Source: Bacillota bacterium | GTDB lineage: Bacteria; Bacillota; Clostridia; Lachnospirales; Anaerotignaceae | NCBI GenBank assembly: GCA_021768705.1 | Contig: JAETUG010000015.1 | Span: forward strand, 1 to 51,018 | Length of the DNA stretch: 51,018 nt | Reading direction: 5' to 3' | Part shown: piece by piece, positions 8,599-17,612 of the stretch | How positions within the stretch are numbered: position 1 is the first letter of the stretch | Layout: each line of letters starts with the position of its first letter | Made by a program: the position numbers and the translations under genes | The notes under the pieces: model-generated | What the model was told of the DNA's origin: nothing | What the model saw: the letters and a program-made list of their open reading frames with translations, nothing else | Database searches by the model: none

Positions 8599-8625
8599 GT
8601 TTTTCGTTGTTTTTTCTCTTTTTGG

Positions 8626-8654
8626 TTGTCAATTGAAATTTTTTTTGCTATACT
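8626..8654 (+). promoter_or_regulatory. Sigma-A promoter for rsmD-coaD
   Basis: TTGTCA (8626-8631), 17-base spacer, TATACT (8649-8654). Transcription would begin near 8661, downstream of an in-frame ATG at 8633, which therefore cannot be the rsmD start. Confidence 0.75.
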
Positions 8655-8701
8655 CTAAACGATATCATGTAAAATTAGGTGTTTTGGGTGGTGCAGACAG
8701 T

Positions 8702-9262
8702 ATGCGTGTTATCGCAGGAGCAGCAAAGGGTCATACTCTGCAGACCATTGAAGGACTGGCAACCAGACCGACAACGGATCGTATCAAAGAGACCCTCTTT
8801 AATATCATAGCGTTCGACCTGCCTGCGTGCAGTTTTCTGGATCTTTTTTCCGGCAGCGGTGCCATTGGGATCGAAGCCCTTTCCAGAGGCGCAGCGGAGG
8901 CAGTTTTCGTAGATGACGCAGCAGAATGTCAAAAGGTCATCACAGCCAATCTGCAGCATACAAAGCTGCAGGATCGGGCAAGATTGATGAAAACGAATGT
9001 TTTTTCTGCCCTGGACAAGCTGGCGGCAGAAGAAAGAAGATTCGATATCATCTTTATGGATCCGCCCTATGAATCCGGACTGTATGAGCCTGTATTGGAA
9101 AAGATCATCCAACAGGGACTTTTGAAAAAGGAAGGATACCTCATCCTAGAGCGTTCTTCTCAGATTCCCCTGACACCCCCGGCAGGCATGACTGTCCTGC
9201 GAGAAAAAGCGTACAAGACGACGATTCTGACGTTCTTGTGCCTGGAGGAAGAAGTAGTATGA
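8702..9262 (+). CDS. rsmD: 16S rRNA (guanine966-N2)-methyltransferase RsmD
   Basis: From ATG 8702 the protein is 186 residues and begins MRVIAGAAKGHTLQ, the normal RsmD N-terminus. The SAM-binding motif DLFSGSGAIGIEALSRG and the catalytic FMDPPYE (N/D-PPY) are visible. It methylates G966 of 16S rRNA during 30S assembly. A promoter between 8626 and 8654 supports this start over the upstream ATG; the ribosome site is weak (GGGTGGTG). The stop overlaps the coaD start as ATGA, so the genes are translationally coupled, as in the ylbH-ylbI pair of Bacillus. Confidence 0.94.
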   Translation: MRVIAGAAKGHTLQTIEGLATRPTTDRIKETLFNIIAFDLPACSFLDLFSGSGAIGIEALSRGAAEAVFVDDAAECQKVITANLQHTKLQDRARLMKTNVFSALDKLAAEERRFDIIFMDPPYESGLYEPVLEKIIQQGLLKKEGYLILERSSQIPLTPPAGMTVLREKAYKTTILTFLCLEEEVV

Positions 9263-9738
9263 AAAAAGCAATTTATGCGGGCAGCTTCGACCCTGTGACA
9301 TTGGGTCACATGGATATCATCGAAAGAGCCGCAAAATTATTCGACTGTCTGGTGGTGGCAGTGTTGGAAAACCCCAATAAAAAATCTCTGTTTACCGCAG
9401 AAGAGAGAAAACACCATTTGGAATTGGCGACAAAACATATTGAAAACGTAGAGGTTGCTTCTTTTCAGGGGCTTTTCGTAGATTTTGCCAGAGAAATCGG
9501 CGCAAATATCGCAGTCAGAGGGCTGCGGAATACGCTGGATTTCTCAGCAGAATATCCCATGTTCCTCATCAATCGTAAACTGCATGACGGGATGGAGACC
9601 ATCTATCTGGCAGCGGATGAAGAACATCTTGCGCTGAGCTCCACAAATGTGAAGGAAGTTGCAGTTTTTGGCGGCGACATCAGTTTTATGGTGCCCGCTG
9701 AGATCAAACCGTTTATTATAGAAAAATATCAGAAGTGA
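9259..9738 (+). CDS. coaD: Phosphopantetheine adenylyltransferase CoaD
   Basis: The 159-residue enzyme transfers AMP from ATP to 4'-phosphopantetheine, the fourth step of coenzyme A synthesis. It shows the nucleotidyltransferase motif GSFDPVTLGHMDI (T/HxGH), RGLRNTLDFSAEYPM and the C-terminal LALSSTNVKEVA. ATG 9259 is chosen: it overlaps the rsmD stop, has CTGGAGGAAG upstream and gives the canonical MKKAIYAGSF start. Confidence 0.97.
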   Translation: MKKAIYAGSFDPVTLGHMDIIERAAKLFDCLVVAVLENPNKKSLFTAEERKHHLELATKHIENVEVASFQGLFVDFAREIGANIAVRGLRNTLDFSAEYPMFLINRKLHDGMETIYLAADEEHLALSSTNVKEVAVFGGDISFMVPAEIKPFIIEKYQK

Positions 9739-9747
9739 GGGAGATAT

Positions 9748-10251
9748 ATGGATTCTGTACTGCAGTTATTAGATGAATTGGAAGACGTAATGGACAGTAG
9801 TAAGGCTGTACCTTTTAGCAACAAGGTTTCTGTTGATAAAGAAGAAATTTACGATATCATCAGCGAAATTCGTATGAAACTGCCCAATGAACTGAAACAG
9901 TCCAAATGGGTCATCGAAGAAAGAAATAAAATTCTCATCGATGCCCAGAGAGAAGCCGATGAAATCGTTAAAAATGCAGAAGACCGCATGGTTCGCATGA
10001 TTGATGAAAATGAAGTGACAAAGAAAGCCTACGAACAGGCGGCAGCTATCATCGATTCTGCGAAGAAAACATCCAAAGAAATGCGCCTTGGTGCGATGGA
10101 ATACGCAGAAAGCGTTCTGGCTGATGCAGAAGGCAAGCTGAAAGAATTGAAAGCCGTTGTTTACAGCGAAAGCATCAAGACCGATGACTACTTTGCCCAG
10201 ACATTGAATGTACTGGCTGAAAACATTCAGGAGCTTCGCTTAGGCAAATAA
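9748..10251 (+). CDS. Coiled-coil protein of the coaD neighbourhood
   Basis: A 167-residue acidic and Ala/Glu/Lys-rich protein predicted to be largely helical. Residues about 60-140 (AQREADEIVKNAEDRMVRMI onward) resemble the stalk of ATP synthase subunit B/H or DivIVA-type coiled coils and are often annotated as ATPase, but no ATP-binding motif is present. It starts nine bases after coaD, behind a GAGGGAGAT site, so it is in the rsmD-coaD operon. Its stop meets the convergent ylbJ stop with one base between. A structural or scaffolding role is a guess. Confidence 0.8.
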   Translation: MDSVLQLLDELEDVMDSSKAVPFSNKVSVDKEEIYDIISEIRMKLPNELKQSKWVIEERNKILIDAQREADEIVKNAEDRMVRMIDENEVTKKAYEQAAAIIDSAKKTSKEMRLGAMEYAESVLADAEGKLKELKAVVYSESIKTDDYFAQTLNVLAENIQELRLGK

Positions 10252-10252
10252 C

Positions 10253-11362
10253 CTACCTTTTTCTTTTGCAGAGGAGGGCATGGCAAAGGACGCCGAGAAA
10301 AAATAAACTCGGCAAAAACCATAAAATGGACAGGGTAAAGGCAGTTTCCGTGAAGAAGGAAAACACGGGGACTGCTTTTTGTGCGTGCTGTTGGAAAAAC
10401 GGATAGAGAAGATAAAAGAAAAGGCTGCTGGAAAGGGCGTTGATCAATTTCCCTTTTAGGTAGTCTTTTTTTGATATGGGGATATTGGCAAGGACGCCCA
10501 GAGTCTGACCCAAAATGGAAAGCCCGCCGAAAGAAACAAGGAAGGAAACCAGAGCCAGCCGCAGGTGGATCCCGTCAGGAGAAAGACTTAAAAGATATGC
10601 TCCGTTGGTCATTTCCAAAATGCCGCTGCAAAAACCCCGTAGGGTCTCTGGGGAAAGGGGCAGGAAAAACAGCAGGCGGGAAAGCAGAGAAAAAACGCTC
10701 GTCTGTTCCATGGCTTCGGATAATGCCCCAAAAAGGATAAGATATCCACCGATGAGGAGAACGGTATTCAATGCATCGGAGACGGAAGCAGAAAGAGCCT
10801 CTGTGACGGAAGAAGCCGAAGCAGAGGCAGAATAGGTGCAGGGCATAGAGGCATCATTTTTTCTACGGAATCGCCAGAGGATGCCTGTGGTGATTGCACC
10901 AAGAAAAGAACAGAGCAGAAGTGCATAGCCAAAAACAGGCATACCGAAAAAGGCTACGCCGATGGTACCGATCAGGAACAGAGGGCCGGGGTTATTGGAA
11001 AAAGCAAGGATATGCTGAGTTTCTTCTAATGTGAGCAGTTTTTTTTCATAGAGCATCCCGGTGATCTTTGCCCCCATAGGGTAACCGGAGAGGAACCCCA
11101 AAAAGAAGGGGAAGGCAGCAATGCCGGGCAGCCCAAACAGGGGCTGCATTAATGGACGCAAGGCAGCCCCGATCCGCTCGGCAGCCCCGATCCGCAAAAG
11201 AAGCCCGCAGGCAGCGATAAAGGGAAAAAGAGAAGGAAATACCTTTGTCAGCCAAAGCTGGATGCTTTCAGCAGAAGCAGCAAGCATGGCTTCGGGAAAG
11301 CGCAGAAGGGCATAAATCAAAAAACAGGCACAAAACCCAAGTATCATTGTCGATTTTTTCAT
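10253..11362 (-). CDS. ylbJ: Sporulation integral membrane protein YlbJ
   Basis: A 369-residue polytopic protein with about eight hydrophobic segments and two nucleoside-recognition (Gate) type repeats: LWLTKVFPSLFPFIAACGLL and, later, GFLSGYPMGAKITGMLYEKK followed by FSNNPGPLFLIGTIG. These match YlbJ, needed for spore cortex formation or spore heat resistance in Bacillus subtilis. The start ATG has GTGAGGTT upstream. Convergent with the coiled-coil gene and next to tmcAL (ylbM), reproducing the ylbH-ylbI-ylbJ-ylbM synteny although strands are rearranged. It supports a spore-forming host. Confidence 0.92.
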   Translation of the reverse strand: MKKSTMILGFCACFLIYALLRFPEAMLAASAESIQLWLTKVFPSLFPFIAACGLLLRIGAAERIGAALRPLMQPLFGLPGIAAFPFFLGFLSGYPMGAKITGMLYEKKLLTLEETQHILAFSNNPGPLFLIGTIGVAFFGMPVFGYALLLCSFLGAITTGILWRFRRKNDASMPCTYSASASASSVTEALSASVSDALNTVLLIGGYLILFGALSEAMEQTSVFSLLSRLLFFLPLSPETLRGFCSGILEMTNGAYLLSLSPDGIHLRLALVSFLVSFGGLSILGQTLGVLANIPISKKDYLKGKLINALSSSLFFYLLYPFFQQHAQKAVPVFSFFTETAFTLSILWFLPSLFFLGVLCHALLCKRKR

Positions 11363-11432
11363 TGTGGAACCTCACTGTTTCAAAAGCTATGATACAAGTG
11401 TATTTACGCCTGTTTTAGAACATTCTATTTAA

Positions 11433-12656
11433 TTACAGGATGACCAAAGGTTTGGTAAAATCCTGATTTGGACCACGATAGATGGGGTTTGGATATGCCA
11501 ATGCATGCAGGTCTGTGGCTGTTTTTTCCAATGCCAGCAGAGCCAGACCGTCCTCGTTGAGAATCTCGGGGGCCTTTTTCAGATTGGTCAGCACAGGGCA
11601 TTTGGCGTTTTCTGTCAGGTCTGCCAGAATATCGGAACGTTCCTTCTGGAAGCCCAGCACGCGGATATAGGGCATTTTGGGAAGGTTCAGGAAATAAGAG
11701 ACTTCTTTTTCTTTGATATCCAGCAGGATATGGAGCAGGATACGCTGGATCTTTGTGCGGGTATAGCGTTTGGTCTTGATAAAATCTATGATATCCCGTA
11801 TTTCGTAGCAGGTGTCAATGGAATGAAGGATACGATTTTCCAGGCCTTCTGTGACTTCGGCGATCTCCCGCAGTTCCTCTGCGGAGGAAATACGCAGCTT
11901 ATAATGGAGGGCGGGAGCCAGCTCTTCCCAGAAAACAGGGGCAGTCCCCAGAGATAATGCCTTATTATAAAGATCGTGGGTATTTTCTGGCAACTGCGTC
12001 ATAGCTTCTGTGCTGCGGTCTTCGGCAAGGGCTTTGCGGATGGCGGCAGCTGAAGCGTAGCCATCGGTGAGGGAGGGGCTATTGTAATCGCCTTCCCGTT
12101 TGATGGTCATAGGCTCCATGGAACAGGAATAGTAGTCCAGAGCTTTCAGATATTCCAGCCCCAAAATATGATTGGGACGGGATAAAATTTCGCTGTTGAT
12201 CTGAGAAACGGTCTCCAGTGCCTTTGCCCGGGCAGTGGGATAGGAAAGTCCCTCATCCAACTGTTCCTTTAGCAGACGCTGAAATTCTTCGGTTTCGTTT
12301 GCCATCAGCTTGGCCGCCTCCTGCATGGAGTGCAGATCGCCGCTTTCGGAGCCGAAGCAAAGGATATCTACAATGCCGCTTTCCTCCAAGAGGCGGACAG
12401 CGGCACGGGCAAAGGTCTCCGCATTGGAGGCGGCAAAAAGGACAGGTAGCTCCAGCACCATATCAACGCCGTTATGCAGGGCAGCCTCTGCCCTTGTCCA
12501 TTTATCAAAGATGGCGGGCTCGCCCCTTTGGACAAAACTGCCGCTCATCACTACAACCACACGGTCTGCGCCGGTTTTGCGCTTGGCTTCTTCGATCATA
12601 TATGCGTGCCCTTTATGGAAGGGATTATATTCGGTAATGATACCAAGGGTCTTCAT
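11433..12656 (-). CDS. tmcAL: tRNA(Met) cytidine acetate ligase TmcAL (YlbM family)
   Basis: The 407-residue protein starts MKTLGIITEYNPFHKGHAYM, where the nucleotidyltransferase HKGH motif binds ATP, followed by VVVVMSGSFVQRGEPAIFDKW, both diagnostic for the YlbM/TmcAL family. The enzyme activates acetate as acetyl-adenylate and acetylates the wobble cytidine of elongator tRNA-Met. The length is normal. A GAAAGGATG site lies upstream on the minus strand. It is probably transcribed together with ylbJ, 70 bases downstream. Confidence 0.94.
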   Translation of the reverse strand: MKTLGIITEYNPFHKGHAYMIEEAKRKTGADRVVVVMSGSFVQRGEPAIFDKWTRAEAALHNGVDMVLELPVLFAASNAETFARAAVRLLEESGIVDILCFGSESGDLHSMQEAAKLMANETEEFQRLLKEQLDEGLSYPTARAKALETVSQINSEILSRPNHILGLEYLKALDYYSCSMEPMTIKREGDYNSPSLTDGYASAAAIRKALAEDRSTEAMTQLPENTHDLYNKALSLGTAPVFWEELAPALHYKLRISSAEELREIAEVTEGLENRILHSIDTCYEIRDIIDFIKTKRYTRTKIQRILLHILLDIKEKEVSYFLNLPKMPYIRVLGFQKERSDILADLTENAKCPVLTNLKKAPEILNEDGLALLALEKTATDLHALAYPNPIYRGPNQDFTKPLVIL

Positions 12657-12999
12657 GGTTTTTCATCCTTTCTTTGAAAAGTGCTTTTGTAAAATAAATT
12701 ATTTTAAAACAGGATCGTTTTCCTTTTTTTCTGGATAATTTTTCCTAATTTTGGTCTTTTTGCGGACAAAACGATTCCATAAAAAGACGTTTCCGGATCA
12801 AGTAAAAGTATACCACATTTTTTGCAATTTTTTGAGAAAATCGTATGGAAATTTTCCGAATTTAGGTCTATACTTGTGTTAACATGGGCAGAAAAGGGAG
12901 TGCAAAGAAGCGATCTCTTTTTCTTTCCAGAAACGGAGTATGATTGAGCAAAAAGAAAATGAATTTCTTTTAATATAAAAGCAGTAAGAGGATGATAAA
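12657..12999. other. Divergent intergenic region between tmcAL and the CheA-like gene
   Basis: No gene is visible in these 343 bases. The sequence is AT-rich and must carry both divergent promoters. Candidate -10 boxes are TATACT at 12871-12876 on the plus strand and, on the minus strand, the complement of AGTATA near 12807; neither has a good -35. A short palindrome, GGAAATTTTCC, lies near 12849. Confidence 0.5.
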
Positions 13000-14055
13000 G
13001 TGGAAAGGTTTGTAGAAAATCCAGATTATCTGCAGGAGCTTTTTTTGGAAGAAACCTGGAAAAATGTTGATAAGATTGATGGATTTATTGAATCCAAAGC
13101 AAATTTAGAAGAAGTTGAAGTGACTCCGGAAGAGGTAAACAGCCTGTTCCGTACGATGCACAGCATCAAAGGCTCTGCGTCCATGATGGGATATCCTGCC
13201 ATTTCCGAAACGGCCCATGCGGCGGAGGATCTGTTTTCCTACCTGCGAGAGGAAGCAGCACCGGCGCAGAAGGACCTGCAGACGATTTTGCAGCTCTTGC
13301 GTATGGTTTCAGGCTTTTTGAAGCGGGAACTGCGCCGATTGGAAACAGATGATGAAGTGACAGATTTTGGCTGGGCGGTTGTGCGCCGCATCAAGAATTT
13401 CCTGTCCCATGTGGATAGTGAAAATGAGCCGGAGGGCCCCAGTTATCAGATCGCCTATACCAGAAAGGGCAAGCAGCGGATCCCATATACCAATTTTGAG
13501 GGGCTGATCCCCCAGATGGAACGACTGGCGACAGTTATGGGCAGAGAACTGCAGAAGGAATTTATGGTAAAAGTATCCGGTGCGGACACAGAAGTCCCCA
13601 GAGATATTTATGATAAGGTTTCCATGGCAGTTTTGCAGATGATGAAAAACAGCATGGATCATGGCTTGGAATCTGTAGCGGATCGAGAGTATATGGGGAA
13701 AACCCCTGTGGGGGAAATCTCTGTGGAGATCCAGAAGGCCGGGCAGAGGGTCTTTGTTGCCTTCCGTGATGATGGGCGTGGTCTGAATCGGAATCAGATT
13801 TTGGAAAAGGCAAAGGAAAATGGCCTGCTGAAAAAGCCTGAGGAAGAATATGAGGACAGCGAAATTTATGCGTTCCTTCTGCGCCCCGGTTTTACTACAA
13901 AGAGCAGTGCCACCCTGTTTTCCGGCAGGGGCGTTGGTCTGGATGTGGTGCATGCGGCGGTGGCTTCCCTTGGAGGCAGCATCCGTATCGAAAGCCATGA
14001 ATATATGGGGACGACATTCTTTATGGAATTTCCTGTGGTAGATGAAATGTCCTGA
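13000..14055 (+). CDS. CheA-like histidine kinase: HPt domain plus HATPase, no P2 or CheW domain
   Basis: The 351-residue protein begins with an HPt domain carrying the phospho-acceptor motif MHSIKGSA (about residues 50-57). After a linker, residues about 165-350 form a CheA-type ATPase domain: N box QMMKNSMDHGLE, G1 box DDGRGLN, F box PGFTT, G2 box FSGRGVGLDVV, and it stops right after the domain at EFPVVDE. CheA proteins normally add a CheY/CheB-docking P2 and a CheW-like P5; both are missing, and the dimerisation region is reduced. No response regulator, CheW or receptor lies nearby. It could be a phosphorelay donor for a distant regulator. A small membrane protein gene follows after 14 bases. 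Confidence 0.85.
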   Translation: MERFVENPDYLQELFLEETWKNVDKIDGFIESKANLEEVEVTPEEVNSLFRTMHSIKGSASMMGYPAISETAHAAEDLFSYLREEAAPAQKDLQTILQLLRMVSGFLKRELRRLETDDEVTDFGWAVVRRIKNFLSHVDSENEPEGPSYQIAYTRKGKQRIPYTNFEGLIPQMERLATVMGRELQKEFMVKVSGADTEVPRDIYDKVSMAVLQMMKNSMDHGLESVADREYMGKTPVGEISVEIQKAGQRVFVAFRDDGRGLNRNQILEKAKENGLLKKPEEEYEDSEIYAFLLRPGFTTKSSATLFSGRGVGLDVVHAAVASLGGSIRIESHEYMGTTFFMEFPVVDEMS

Positions 14056-14069
14056 GAAAGGGTGCTTCT

Positions 14070-14471
14070 ATGAAAAGAAAGATCAATGGGCAGTTGCTGC
14101 TGTTTTCTGCTTTGCTATTGCTTTTGGGTATTGTTCTGCTTGGCGTGCTGTTTCGGATGGAGCATGGGGCTGACAGCGGCTTTCAACCCTATTTCTATAG
14201 CACGAAATCTAGTGTTTACAATGTCAGACTGCGGAACATGGGGATGCAGGGCTACCTTGGTCTGTTGGCGTTTTGTCTGATCGCTTTTGGGTGCTATGGT
14301 ATTTCCAAAGGGCTGCAGGGAAAAGAATATCGATTCCGGCAGAAAGACTGGCAGGTGTTGGATGCAGAAAAAATGGAACAGACAGAAAAGGGAAAATTGA
14401 TCTGTCCGTATCGCGAAAATACGGTGACGAAAAAAGAGACCTATTGTCCCGTCTGTGGCAGAAAGTTATAG
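14070..14471 (+). CDS. Small membrane protein with C-terminal zinc-ribbon remnant
   Basis: 133 residues: an N-terminal membrane segment (LLLFSALLLLLGIVLLGVLF), a short extracytoplasmic loop, a second membrane segment (LGLLAFCLIAFGCYGI) and a cytoplasmic tail ending CPVCGRKL. Only one full CxxC pair is present; the earlier partner is a single Cys (LICPYRENT), so zinc binding is uncertain. It follows the CheA-like gene by 14 bases with GAAAGGGTG as ribosome site and is likely co-transcribed. It might anchor or sense for that kinase, but nothing in the sequence proves this. Confidence 0.65.
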   Translation: MKRKINGQLLLFSALLLLLGIVLLGVLFRMEHGADSGFQPYFYSTKSSVYNVRLRNMGMQGYLGLLAFCLIAFGCYGISKGLQGKEYRFRQKDWQVLDAEKMEQTEKGKLICPYRENTVTKKETYCPVCGRKL

Positions 14472-14543
14472 AAAATGCAGCAAGCGGATTTCCGATTGAG
14501 AAGAATTTATTTCAAAAAAAATACGGTTTTTTGCGGGATACTC

Positions 14544-14572
14544 TTGTATACAGGGAATGTTTTGTTTATAAT
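14544..14572 (+). promoter_or_regulatory. Sigma-A promoter for pta
   Basis: TTGTAT (14544-14549), exactly 17 bases, TATAAT (14567-14572). The roughly 80-base leader holds a small hairpin, ATCCGTT/AACGGAT near 14586-14603. Confidence 0.8.
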
Positions 14573-14662
14573 AAAATAGATATGCTTATCCGTTTTTGAA
14601 CGGATGCAATATAGAAGGTAACGTAAACGGTAAAGTATTTTATAAAATAGGAGGTAATACCT

Positions 14663-15664
14663 GTGGACTTTTTAAGCACAATGAAAGCAAAAGCAAAGGC
14701 AGATAAGAAAGTGATCGTTCTGCCCGAATCCTATGAAAAAAGAAATCTGGAAGCAGCAGCTGAATGCCTGAGAGATGAACTGGCAGACATTATTCTGATC
14801 GGTAACAAAGAAAAGATCATCGAAGCAGCCGGCTCCTTCGATGTTTCCAAAGCAATCTTCGTAGATCCTGAAAACTACGATAGAATGGATGAAATGGTTG
14901 CTGGTCTGGCAGAAGCTAGAAAGAGCAAAGGCATGACACTGGAGGAAGCAAGAAAAATCCTGATGGATGATTCTCTGTTCGTAGCAGTTATGCTGGTGAA
15001 AATGGGTGTTGCTGACGGTATGGTATCCGGTGCGATCCACTCCACAGCCGATACACTGAGACCTGCTCTGCAGATCCTGAAAACAGCTCCTGGCACAGAA
15101 CTGGTATCCTCTTTCTTCATCATGGTTACAAAAACACCTCAGTATGGCGATGATGGCATCCTGCTGTTCGCTGACTGTGCGCTGAACCAGAACCCCAACC
15201 CCGCAGAACTGGCTTGCATCGCTGGCGACTCCGCAAAATCTTACAATGCCTTCATCGGCAAAGAAGCAAGAGTTGCTATGCTGAGCCACTCCACAATGGG
15301 TTCTGCAAAACATGCTGACGTAACAAAAGTTGTTGACGCTGTGAAGATCGCAAAAGAAAAATATCCCGAACTGAAACTGGATGGCGAAATCCAGCTGGAT
15401 GCTGCTATTGTAAAAGAAGTTGGCGAATTGAAAGCTCCCAATTCCACAGTAGCCGGTAAAGCAAATGTTCTGGTATTCCCCGACATCGACGCAGGTAACA
15501 TCGGTTACAAACTGGTACAGAGATTCGGTAATGCAGAAGCATTTGGTCCTATCCTGCAGGGGATTGCGAAACCCGTTAATGACCTGTCCAGAGGCTGCTC
15601 TGCAAACGATATCGTTGCAGTAGTTGCTTTGACAAGCGTACAGGCTCAGGTAATGGGCAAATAA
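14663..15664 (+). CDS. pta: Phosphate acetyltransferase Pta
   Basis: A 333-residue enzyme converting acetyl-CoA and phosphate to acetyl phosphate. It has the short single-domain form typical of Clostridia, with [22 protein letters not shown] at the start, the [20 protein letters not shown] substrate region and the C-terminal [18 protein letters not shown] signature. Start codon GTG behind TAGGAGGTAA. Together with ackA 193 bases downstream it forms the ATP-yielding acetate branch of fermentation. Codon use is highly biased, as expected for an abundant protein. Confidence 0.97.
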   Translation: MDFLSTMKAKAKADKKVIVLPESYEKRNLEAAAECLRDELADIILIGNKEKIIEAAGSFDVSKAIFVDPENYDRMDEMVAGLAEARKSKGMTLEEARKILMDDSLFVAVMLVKMGVADGMVSGAIHSTADTLRPALQILKTAPGTELVSSFFIMVTKTPQYGDDGILLFADCALNQNPNPAELACIAGDSAKSYNAFIGKEARVAMLSHSTMGSAKHADVTKVVDAVKIAKEKYPELKLDGEIQLDAAIVKEVGELKAPNSTVAGKANVLVFPDIDAGNIGYKLVQRFGNAEAFGPILQGIAKPVNDLSRGCSANDIVAVVALTSVQAQVMGK

Positions 15665-15675
15665 AAAACAACAAA

Positions 15676-15826
15676 GACCTTGGGGGCTTTGCCCCCAAAC
15701 ACCCCTACAAGGGCATCATGCCCTTGACCTGAGTTGTGACTGCACATATATGCAGTCACGAATAAAAGTTTTTGTCCCCTTTTTTCAAAAAGGGGCAGGG
15801 TATGGGACAGCGTCCCATGGTTTTAG
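15676..15826 (+). repeat. Mosaic palindromic intergenic repeat, copy 1
   Basis: Five perfect or near-perfect stem-loops follow each other: TGGGGGC/GCCCCCA at 15681, CAAGGGCAT/ATGCCCTTG at 15708, GTGACTGCA/TGCAGTCAC at 15736, a CCCC-T6/A5-GGGG stem near 15775, and TGGGAC/GTCCCA at 15803, ending GGTTTTAG. The same modules occur in the same order, inverted, at 27672-27822. The element lies between pta and ackA and is probably transcribed, where the hairpins could stabilise or terminate mRNA. Confidence 0.85.
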
Positions 15827-15857
15827 AAATTATTATGATTTTAAAGGAGAGAAAAAA

Positions 15858-17054
15858 ATGAAAATTCTTGTACTGAACTGCGGCAGCTCCTCCCTGAAGT
15901 ATCAGCTGATCGACATGGAAACAGAAGGCGTACTGGCAAAAGGTCTGTGCGAAAGAATTGGTATCGAAGGTTCCAGACTGAAACACCAGCCTGCTGGCAA
16001 AGAAGCAGTTATCTTCGATGATTATCAGGAAAACCACAGCGTATCCGTTAAAATGGTTCTGGATGCACTGACAAACCCCGAATACGGCGTAGTAAAGAGC
16101 ATGAAAGAAATCAACGCAGTTGGTCACCGTGTAGTACATGGTGGTGAATTCTTTGCAAACTCCGTAGTAATCACACCTGAAGTTGTAGAAGCAATCGAAA
16201 AATGCTGCGATCTGGCACCTCTGCACAACCCCGCAAACCTGATTGGTATCCATGCTTGTGAAGAAATCATGCCCGGCGTACCTCAGGTAGCAGTATTCGA
16301 TACAGCTTTCCATCAGACAATGCCCGAAAGAGCATGGCTGTACGCTCTGCCTTATGAATACTATGAAAAATACAAAATTAGAAGATATGGTTTCCACGGC
16401 ACATCCCACAGATTCGTATCCGAAGAAGCTGCAAAAATGTTGGACAGACCCTATGACCAGACAAAGACCATCACTTGCCACCTGGGCAACGGCGGTTCCA
16501 TCTGTGCAGTAAGAAACGGTAAATCCATCGATACAACAATGGGCTTCACACCTCTGGAAGGTCTGGTAATGGGTACTAGAGCTGGCGATATCGACGCTGC
16601 TGTTATCACATACCTGATGAAGAAAGAAAACCTGACACCCGATGAAATGGATAACATCCTGAACAAAAAATCCGGTGTACTGGGTATTTCCGGTGTTTCC
16701 AGTGACTTCCGTGATATCGAAGAAGCATCCGAACACGGCAATGACAGAGCAGAAGCAGCTCTGGACGTATTCGCTTACAAAGTAGCAAAGAGAATCGGTG
16801 CTTATGCATCTGCTATGAACGGTGTTGACTGTATCGTATTCACAGCTGGTCTGGGTGAAAACTCCGCTACAACAAGAAGAGCAATCTGTGACTACCTGGG
16901 CTACTTGGGCGTTCATATCGACTCCTACAATAACTCTCTGAGAGGCAAGGCAATGGAAATCTCTGCTCCCGACTCCAGAGTAAGAGTACTGGTTATCCCT
17001 ACAAACGAAGAACTGGTTATTGCAAGAGATACAAAGGAACTGCTTGACAAATAA
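15858..17054 (+). CDS. ackA: Acetate kinase AckA
   Basis: A 398-residue ASKHA-fold kinase making ATP from acetyl phosphate. Motifs: [19 protein letters not shown] (phosphate 1), [46 protein letters not shown] and [13 protein letters not shown] 15858 is chosen for the canonical N-terminus and AAAGGAGAG seven bases upstream; the 36 upstream codons of open frame run through the repeat and are not coding. The promoter of the next unit overlaps its last codons. Confidence 0.97.
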   Translation: MKILVLNCGSSSLKYQLIDMETEGVLAKGLCERIGIEGSRLKHQPAGKEAVIFDDYQENHSVSVKMVLDALTNPEYGVVKSMKEINAVGHRVVHGGEFFANSVVITPEVVEAIEKCCDLAPLHNPANLIGIHACEEIMPGVPQVAVFDTAFHQTMPERAWLYALPYEYYEKYKIRRYGFHGTSHRFVSEEAAKMLDRPYDQTKTITCHLGNGGSICAVRNGKSIDTTMGFTPLEGLVMGTRAGDIDAAVITYLMKKENLTPDEMDNILNKKSGVLGISGVSSDFRDIEEASEHGNDRAEAALDVFAYKVAKRIGAYASAMNGVDCIVFTAGLGENSATTRRAICDYLGYLGVHIDSYNNSLRGKAMEISAPDSRVRVLVIPTNEELVIARDTKELLDK

Positions 17055-17072
17055 GGGTAACTTCTGTATAAT
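17044..17072 (+). promoter_or_regulatory. Perfect consensus sigma-A promoter inside the end of ackA
   Basis: TTGACA (17044-17049), 17 bases, TATAAT (17067-17072). The -35 box lies in the last codons of ackA (Leu-Asp-Lys region) and the -10 just after its stop. It drives the DUF177-rpmF pair. Confidence 0.88.
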
Positions 17073-17103
17073 ATTTTAGTACGACTGTTTAGGGGTGATT
17101 TAT

Positions 17104-17610
17104 GTGATTATTGAAATGGGATATTTGTTCAACCGGAAAGGGGCGACCCTGCCTGTGGAACTGGTAGAACAGATCGATGATGCAAAAGATTATCCTGATG
17201 TTGTGGAATTTGTAGAGCCTGTAAAAATTGAGGGAACTCTTAAGAATGAAGACGATGTTTTCGTTCTGGATGCAAAGGGCAAAACAGCAGTGCAGATGGA
17301 ATGCAGTTGTTGTCTGGCCCCTGTCAGAAAAGAGCTTTGCTTCGAAATTAAGGAACGTTTTGCTCATACAGGCAGAGAAAACGAAGAGACAGAAACTTTT
17401 ACGGGAGATCAGATCGATCTTGCGGATTTTGTGAAAAGAGGTATCATTGGAGAACTTCCTATGAAGGTACTTTGTAGGGAGGACTGCAAGGGGCTCTGTC
17501 CTGTCTGCGGCAAGGATCTGAACGATGGCGATTGCGGATGCGACCGTACAGAGAGAGATCCTAGGTTCGAAAGTTTGAGGGCTCTTTTCAATGATGACGA
17601 GGAGGTGTAG
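17104..17610 (+). CDS. DUF177 (YceD) family protein
   Basis: From GTG 17104 the protein has 168 residues and begins with the family pattern (V/M)IIEMGYLF. The middle carries CSCCLAPV and the C-terminal part CREDCKGLCPVCGKDLNDGD, the metal-binding-like Cys cluster of YceD/DUF177 proteins. These proteins are almost always encoded directly upstream of rpmF and are linked to 23S rRNA or ribosome accumulation. AGGGGTGA lies six bases before GTG 17104; GTG 17095 is within that site and is rejected. Confidence 0.92.
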   Translation: MIIEMGYLFNRKGATLPVELVEQIDDAKDYPDVVEFVEPVKIEGTLKNEDDVFVLDAKGKTAVQMECSCCLAPVRKELCFEIKERFAHTGRENEETETFTGDQIDLADFVKRGIIGELPMKVLCREDCKGLCPVCGKDLNDGDCGCDRTERDPRFESLRALFNDDEEV

Positions 17611-17612
17611 AA

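Noticed and set aside
8633-8701. N-terminal extension of rsmD from ATG 8633
   Set aside because: The promoter -10 at 8649-8654 lies within it, so the mRNA starts later; the extension lacks family similarity.
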